A stretch of 64,000 bases of DNA, taken from contig CM068714.1 in assembly GCA_035079005.1 (NCBI GenBank), positions 9,607,216-9,671,215 of the forward strand, in the 5' to 3' direction. The stretch's first letter is position 1. Each line of letters begins with the position of its first letter. Origin of the DNA: Fraxinus americana (taxonomy: Eukaryota; Streptophyta; Magnoliopsida; Lamiales; Oleaceae). The notes beneath the pieces are model-generated. The model made no database searches and had not been told where the DNA came from. It saw only the letters and a program-made list of their open reading frames with translations. This document shows positions 58,191-64,000 of this stretch, one piece after another. A program made the position numbers and the translations under genes.

Positions 58191-59113
58191 ATGGCTTCAT
58201 TGAAATATGATATTCCGCTGCTGGATTGTAATACAAGGTTTTCGCTATGGCAAGTAAAGATGAGGGCTATGTTGGCGCAGATGGATTTGGACAATATTCT
58301 GTTGGGTTTTGATAAAATGTCAGCAAACTGGACAACGGAGAAACAACGGAAAGACAGGAAGGCTTTATCGCAGATTCATCTTCATCTCTCCAATAATATT
58401 ATGCAGGATGTCTTGAAGGAGAAAACGGCAGCTGCTTTGTGGTTGAAACTGGAGCAGTTATGCACGACCAAAAGTCTCACGAGCAAACTGCATCTAAAGT
58501 AAAGGCTGTATTTCCATCGCATGGCAGACGGAGGATCACTGGAAGACCACTTGGCTGTGTTCAAGGAAATTGTTGCAGATCTAGAAACGTTGGAGGTAAA
58601 AGATGATGAGGAGGATCTGGCCTTGATCCTGTTATATTCTCTACCCTCTTCTTATTCGTCGTTTCGGGACACGATCTTGTACAGTTGTGACACGTTGACA
58701 ATTGAAGATGCTTACGATGCTTTATTCTCAAAGGAGAAGATGAAGCATTTGGTTGGACCTACTACATCAAGGGATTGGGACGCTCTGGTTTCTCGTGGTG
58801 ATCGACTGAGGGGTAGATCGAAAGGGAACTTCAGCAATATGTATTGCTTCTACTGCAAGAAGAAAGGGCATGTCAGAGGGATTGCGACAAGTTGCAGGCT
58901 AAAGGTAATTTAATTGCAAATAATAGGGGGCAATCTTCTAATTCGGATGATGCTAACCTTATCGAGTATTTATCTGATGGCGGTGATGTGATGGTGACCG
59001 TGGTATCTAACATGGAGTCCAAGCCTGACGAGGAGTGGATTCTTGATTCGGCATATTCACACCATATGTGTCCCAATCGAGACTTGTTTCAAACATACGA
59101 GGTGGTGAAGTAA
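58191..59113 (+). pseudogene. copia gag with zinc knuckle and start of protease, broken
   Basis: Forms the particle of the retrotransposon. The frame from ATG 58191 (MASLKYDIPLLDCNTRFSLW) is the UBN2-type gag of TNT1/Tork-like elements. A TAA at 58500-58502 interrupts an otherwise continuous frame to about 58875. The zinc knuckle CFYCKKKGHVR...DC is split by a one-base loss near 58876; the remainder reads on in the next frame. The protease follows with EEWILDSAYSHHMCP (active-site Asp 59045-59047) and stops at 59111-59113. Confidence 0.88.
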
Positions 59114-59697
59114 GGTAGAGTTGTCTTGGGAAACAACCAGTCTTGTCAGCTTGATGGGATCGTCGAGTCAGATTGAGGTTGCAGGATGGGACAATCAGAC
59201 CACTCGATCAGGTTCATCATGTTCTAGACTTGAAAAGGAATCTCATCTCACTAAGTACCATGGATGCAAAGGGGTATAAATTCTCTGGTGGAGGTGGAGC
59301 ATTGAAGGTCCGAAAGGATGCTCGGGTTGTACTAGAGGGACGAATGAAGTCTCATTTGTACATCTTGCAGGGGAGCGCAGAACCAGTTAAGAGACATTTA
59401 GACAAGTTCAATACCGTGGTGGAAATTCAATTTGGTACAGTATCTCTTGTGACAGACTCTGGGTTAGTTCAGAACATTGCTCAGGGGAGCGTTGGTGATT
59501 TCGCTTTGCCACCAATTACAGCGGATTCACTGTGTTCACATACTAGTGTTGGACTCATAAAGCGTAGGTACAGTGTTGGAGATGTCTGCAATGCATTTGG
59601 GATCGTTGAAGGTGACGTTCTAGTAAGGGGGCCTTCTGATCATGCATCCAGAGTGAATTGTGCTACAGGGAGTGCTTCGACCATGTTTGGTCAATAA
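59114..59697 (+). pseudogene. copia protease/pre-integrase remnant joined to unidentified sequence
   Basis: From 59115 the text continues as protease and GAG-pre-integrase (VVLGNNQSCQLDG, VLDLKRNLISLSTMDAKGY, HLYILQGS), with a stop at 59174-59176. After 59390 the copia text ends and an unbroken frame without recognised family (FNTVVEIQFGTVSLVTDSG, ASRVNCATGS) runs to 59697. The junction marks the deletion or replacement of integrase, RT and RNase H. Confidence 0.7.
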
Positions 59698-59907
59698 TCA
59701 ATTCCTTGTTGGAATTTTGGGAACTCGGGTTTAGGGTTTATGTGTCGCTTGTGGATGTTGGGGAGAGGAAGATGTTTTTTTGTGTGATAGAGAGTTTTGG
59801 TTACTGTTTGAGGAGACTGTTCATTTCGATGCAGACGGAGTCATTTCTCAGGTGGAGAAATTTTGAAGTTTTGTTCATTGCACCTAAATTTGGGTCAAGG
59901 TGGAGAT

Positions 59908-60344
59908 TGTTGGAATTGGTGACCCAAATTAGGATTACCATATGTAAAAAACCCAAATTAGGTTGGAATATTTGGGAATATATTTTTCCATCTTTACACG
60001 TATTTGGAAAAATATTATTTCCATTATTTCACGTGTTCCATTGGAAAAGTATTGAGAAATTATTTTTTCCTTTATTTCACGTGATTTGTTTTTTATTTTG
60101 TTTTTATTTTGGGTTTGGACATATTCCCTATAAATAGTAGACTCTTCATTCAGTTTTAGTGACCAGAGAAGTATATATTGCTGAATTCTTGTATTTTTCT
60201 CTCTATTGTTATTAATAAACATCATTTCCTCTGCAATTTTCTTCTTTCTTCTTTACTTTAATCTTGTCATTTTTCTTGTGATCTTTATTATTTCAAATTT
60301 GTCATTAATCTCAATTCCTGCGTTCGAGACGATTTTTCCCAACA
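59908..60344 (+). repeat. Right LTR of the copia element
   Basis: TGTTGG...CCAACA, 437 bp, complete. The left copy shows which segments were lost there. Confidence 0.9.
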
Positions 60345-61003
60345 TAAGGAAAGCAGGAGAGCGAGACGGAGGAATGGTGGAGCCAGTGGACATGTGGTCA
60401 GCAAGGACTATGTGGTAGCAATGATTAGGGGTTCGGCTTAGCGTAGAAGTCACTCAATGTCCAAGCTCCCACGTCAGCAGGAACACCGAGGCTGGGCACA
60501 AAGTCGGTATTCTCACGCGCGGCCCGGCTATTGACTTTAGTGTGACTCAACTTTGTTCTAGCAGGTTTAGGGGGTGTCTTCAATCAAAATTGTGATGAAT
60601 TATTTAAAATCCTTTTAAATTTAGGTGTTTTCAATTGAGATTTTAATAAAATTCATTAAAATTTAGGTATCCCCAATTGAAATATTAATAAAATCCTTCA
60701 AAATTTAGGTGTCCTCGATAACTGGTAGATTTATAAAGATTTTATTAATGGATGGATTTTTAAAAATTTGGATGGATTTCAAGCTTAAAAATACATGTAA
60801 CCAAATATTTTGAAATTTCACCATATTTAATGAAATTGTTATGAAATTTGTGAAAATCTATTCAAATTCGCGAAATTGATTAGGACTTATAATCTTTTAA
60901 AATCCATCAAAATCTTAGTGGCTGATAAACTAAAGGACTGGCAGTGGTTATCGGAGGAAAGTTCGGAAATGGCCATTTCCGGTGTTGATAGGTTTGGTTT
61001 TGA
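60345..61003. other. Spacer; worn MITE-like piece at about 60571-60915
   Basis: GGGGGTGTCTTCAATCAAAATT and repeated AATTTAGGTGTCCTC / AATTGAGATTTTAATAAAATTC phrases resemble a common plant MITE with GGGGGTGTTTTCAATTG ends. Its far end and a target duplication were not found. No gene is recognised. Confidence 0.4.
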
Positions 61004-61317
61004 CAATGGGCTGGTTGTTAGGGGTGGAATTTTGTTTGGGTTTGAATACACTGTTGGGTTGGGTTATTGTTTGGGTTTGGGCTGCATTTCATTTTGGTAA
61101 TGTTGGACTAGTCTTTAGTTTAGGCTTGGGTTCACTATTTGGCCAGGCTTTAGATTGGGTATGGGTTAACTGATGGGCTAGGTTATTGTTTGGGTTTGGC
61201 TTGCTACTGGTCTGGGCTTTAGTTGGTGTTATTGTTCATCATTGGATTGGGTTATAGTTTTGGGTTTCAATCATTAGTGGATGGACTTTAGTTCTGATTT
61301 GTATACCTTATTGATCT

Positions 61318-61486
61318 GAATCATGCTACATGAACATAGTAGTTAACATAATCATTGACATAATGGCACATGACAACTTATCATTTGACTGTTTAAAACA
61401 CGGTCAACTTTTCAACCAATCACATCTTACCAACACTTATTTTGTCAACCATTATGTCACATTTATCGGGTAAAGTAGCATTATTC
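61318..61486. mobile_element. 169-bp MITE with 9-bp target duplication
   Basis: Perfect duplication TATTGATCT at 61309-61317 and 61487-61495. The ends are GAATCATGCTAC and, reversed, GAATAATGCTAC. A shared GACATAATGG phrase lies at inverted positions. The 9-bp duplication points to a Mutator-like source. Confidence 0.85.
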
Positions 61487-61989
61487 TATTGATCTAGGTT
61501 ATTATTTGGGATTTGGGCTTGGGTTAGGTGTAGGTTTAGTTTTGGTTTAGGTTCAGAGGTTCGGATCACATGAATCCACTGTTTGGGTTTGAGCACTATT
61601 AGTTTGGGCTTAAGTTTGTGCTTGGGTTCATAATTATCCAGGCTTTAGTTCAAGTGTTTTGATTCTGTTAAGCTTAGTTTGTTTTTGGGTCACTCATGGA
61701 CTGGGTTATTTTTGGGTTTGGGTTTACGAGGTCTGAGCTTTTGTTTTCGTTAAGGTTCATTGTTGGGTTGTGTTACTATTTGGGCTTGGTCTAGTTACTA
61801 TTTAGTTTGGGTTTGGGCTACCTTTTAATTTAAGTTTGGGAATTGGGTACTGTTGTCTTTGCTTTAGTTTGTGTTCACCATTGGGCTGGGTTAGGCTTTT
61901 GACTGCTTTGGGTTCACCCTTGGACTAGGTTGTTGTTGGGTTTGGGTTCACTATTGGCCTAGGCTTTATTTTGCACTAGGTTTCATTTA

Positions 61990-62490
61990 GAGGAAATGAC
62001 AGCTACAAAGGTTTTTGAATTTCCATTTTTGTAAATCGGCAATCAAGTTTAATTATACAGAAATCAAGTTTTAATTAATAATTAATAATTCATATTTAAA
62101 TATTATAAATATAATAATATATTAATCTATATATACACCCCCATACATTCAAACCTAAAATTAAATTACAAATCAAACATTCCCCTCATTCTCTCCATAG
62201 CTACCGTCTCTAATCTCCCATCTCCTTAGCCACTGCAACCACCACTGTGCTCCCTCTGGACAGCTGCGAAGATGACGACGCTGCCGCCACCACCCCCAAG
62301 ACCCCACTACCGAGCAGGGTGATTTGAACATCATCGGACTGCTGCGAAGACACCTAATTTGGGCATTATTGTTTGTTGTAGATGTGGTGGTTTCCATGGC
62401 GTGGTGCTGTAGATGTGGTGTTGTAGATGTGTGGTGCTGTAAATCGTGTGGTGCTATAGATGTGCACGGTGGAATTGTAGAACGCCGGAT
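61990..62490. mobile_element. Fragment of the GTGAC-array Mutator-like family (copy D)
   Basis: The left end GAGGAAATGACAGCTACAAA matches that of copy C at 38687. It is followed by TTTTTGAATTTCC, AAATCAAGTTTTAATTAAT and a CTCTCC/CCACC tract (62180-62300), as in the other copies. The array and the right end are missing, so the right border is approximate. Confidence 0.55.
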
Positions 62491-63042
62491 TTAGGTTGGG
62501 CTATTGGTTAGGCACGGGCTTCGGCTAAATTTTTATTTGGGTTAGGTCATGGTTTTGAGTCACTATAAGCCGGGCTTTAGTTTTATTTGGAATTATTATT
62601 GGGTTGGGTTATTAATGGGATTGAGATTTGGTTATTGTTTAGGTTTGGGTTGGATTTCAATTTTGTTTTAGTTTAGGGGTTGGGTTTACTATTGGATTGG
62701 GCTTTGGTTTTGTTTGGTTAGGTTATAGGTTTCAAGTTCAAAATTATTATATTAAGTTGGGATATTCTTCGGGCATGGGTTAAGGGTCGGGTTCTGATTG
62801 GGTTAGGGTTCAGAATTGAGTTGGATTTTAATTTGGATTTGGTTAACTATTATGATGGGCTTTTGTTTGGGTTTTGATTCATTGTTAGATGGGCTTATTG
62901 TTTGGATTTGGTATTGCTTATACTTCAGTTTGGGGTTGTACGTTGGGTCGGGCTTTAGTTTGGGTTCACTCTTAGACTGTGTTATTATCTGGGTTTTGGT
63001 TCATTATTGGCCTGGGCTTTATTCTTCTTTAGGTTTTTTTAT

Positions 63043-64000
63043 GGGAAAATTACATAAAACTAGGCATTTAAGTTTTCAAATTCAAAAATCGGATCTAAGA
63101 TTTATTTAATCAAAAATCAGGTATTAATTGAATTAATAATTAAAACGCTAATTAAATCTAAATCATTGCAACAGGCAGTCTCACTCCTCTCTCCCTCCCC
63201 GTCTTACTCTCTTCCCTCAACAGTAGCGGCGCCGCCCTGGAAGAGAACCGCCTGCACGGCGGCATCACCACCGAGAGTTGATGTTATGAGCGGCTTCTGT
63301 AAGTATCGCGTACAGTGGTCTTCACACACGGCGGCGCTCATCTTCAAGCACGGCAGCTATCTGTTCGCTCGAATCTAAGTCGACTAGCTAGGGATTTTGA
63401 TCCCAAAATCACGACGGTGGTGGTTGAGAATGTCGAAGGTGCTAGGAACAGCTTTTGGTTTCCTATTTGCCTTATCTCTCTCCTTTCTCTTCAACACCAC
63501 CGCAGTTTTGGTTGTTGTGGTGGTGCAAGCGTTGTGCTTTGGTTGTGGTGGTGTTGTGGCGCCAGGTTTTCTTGTTGTGGTGGTGGTGTTGCGGCTGCAA
63601 TGGCTATTTTTGTTGGTGGTGCAGACGGCAATTGTGGTAGATTTTGCTGGTGCAGGTGGCGATGGTGTTTTTGTTGTTGTGGCGGTGACGGTGGTTGTGA
63701 GGGTATTGTGGCGGGGCGACGACGTTGGTGGTTTTTTAGGTGGTGTGGTGCAAGCAGCGGTGGTAATGGTTGGGGTGGTGTCGTGGCGAGGGCAGCAGAG
63801 GTGGTTTTTTTGTAGGTGGTGCGGTGCAGACGACGATGGTGGTGGTCGTTTTTGTTGTTGTTGGCGGTGGTTGTGGTTTTGGTTGTGGTAATGTGTGGAG
63901 GGGACAGGGGCGAGGGCGGTGTGGGATAGTGTTTGTAACCAATTATTTGGTTGATCTATGACCAAGTATTGGTGGTGAATCAGGATAGGGTGGGGTGTTT
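63043..64000. mobile_element. GTGAC-array Mutator-like family (copy E), runs off the window
   Basis: The left end GGGAAAATTACATAAAACTA is followed by TTCAAATTCAAAAATC and AAAAATCAGG, a CTCTCTCCC stretch (63180-63220) and a long GGTGGTGG tract (63410-63895). The last about 110 bases are the reverse complement of 36590-36700 in copy B (ACCAAGTATTGGTGGTGAATC), which places the start of the array just beyond the end of the window. Orientation is as in copy C. Confidence 0.75.

Larger units (their letters stand above)
57765..60344 (+). mobile_element. copia-type retrotransposon reduced to gag and part of protease
   Basis: The right LTR 59908-60344 (437 bp) runs TGTTGGAATTGG to TTTCCCAACA. The left LTR 57765-58134 lacks about the first 30 bases and has an internal deletion. 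The primer site TGGTATCAAAGCC at 58137-58149 fits initiator Met tRNA. The purine tract AAGGTGGAGA precedes 59908. Between gag-protease and the 3' end only about 500 bp remain, with no integrase, RT or RNase H. The layout resembles the gag-only elements described as TR-GAG. The target duplication cannot be tested because the left end is missing. Confidence 0.88.
61004..63042 (+). repeat. Degenerate G-rich repeat field (TTTGGG / GGGTTCACTATTGG)
   Basis: About 2 kb of a loosely conserved unit of roughly 50 bases. Its phrases GGGTTCACTATTGG, CCTGGGCTTTAGTTTGGG and GGGTTATTGTTTGGG recur at, for example, 61120, 61895, 61915, 61955, 62690 and 62960. Strong strand asymmetry (G and T on +). Interrupted by a MITE at 61318-61486 and an element piece at 61990-62490. 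Open frames here reflect composition only. Confidence 0.75.

Noticed and set aside
60876..61173. Leu/Gly/Val/Trp-rich frames that look like membrane proteins
   Set aside because: They are translations of the TTTGGG repeat field and change frame freely.
62816..63109. Another hydrophobic, membrane-like frame
   Set aside because: Same repeat composition, and it runs across the border of copy E.
63384..63965. A 193-codon minus-strand frame rich in His/Thr/Pro/Gln
   Set aside because: It lies on the GGTGGT tract of a transposon copy, other frames are open as well, and the composition explains the lack of stops.

Overview
The window is nuclear DNA of a flowering plant, most likely a eudicot. It is AT-rich, its genes are small and intron-containing, and most of it consists of transposable elements (TEs) nested inside one another. 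I can support only three host genes. Two encode RADIALIS-like single-MYB proteins, placed tail to tail at 22.8-24.0 kb (+) and 31.8-32.2 kb (-). The third encodes a seven-exon basic helix-loop-helix (bHLH) transcription factor at 52.4-54.7 kb (+). In both RADIALIS-like genes the obvious reading frame stops inside the intron. The true C-terminus lies on a very short second exon that I located by splice sites and by the conserved tail. The bHLH gene needs a GC-AG intron to stay in frame.

Layout. 1-1.96 kb: decayed sequence. 1.97-17.7 kb: one 15.8 kb Ty3/gypsy element of the Tat type, with both LTRs, gag, protease, RT, RNase H, a second RNase H, integrase and an antisense reading frame with a plant mobile domain. 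It is itself hit by a Tourist-type MITE in the 5' LTR, a 3.7 kb hAT transposon in gag (8-bp target duplication) and a 176-bp foldback element between RT and RNase H. 20.1-21.3 kb: a 1.2 kb element with long terminal inverted repeats (TIRs) and a Mutator-like target duplication. 24.3-25.95 kb: a solo LTR with a perfect 5-bp target duplication. 27.5-40.2 kb: three members of a non-autonomous Mutator-like family, plus one broken copy. Each combines a dense array of a GTCAC (or GTGAC) motif with a CCACCA/GGTGGT tract. Two more members occur at 62.0-62.5 and 63.0-64.0 kb. 44.4-50.5 kb: a Mutator-like element holding a young LTR retrotransposon without coding capacity and a MITE. 57.8-60.3 kb: a copia element reduced to gag plus part of protease. 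61.0-63.0 kb: a G-rich, TTTGGG-like degenerate repeat field.

The host genes share no pathway that can be read from this window. RADIALIS-like and bHLH proteins are nuclear transcription regulators. The main biological content is a record of successive insertions, whose order can be read from target-site duplications and from the empty site in the partner LTR. The most unusual feature is the GTCAC-array family. No CRISPR array, rRNA gene or tRNA gene was seen.
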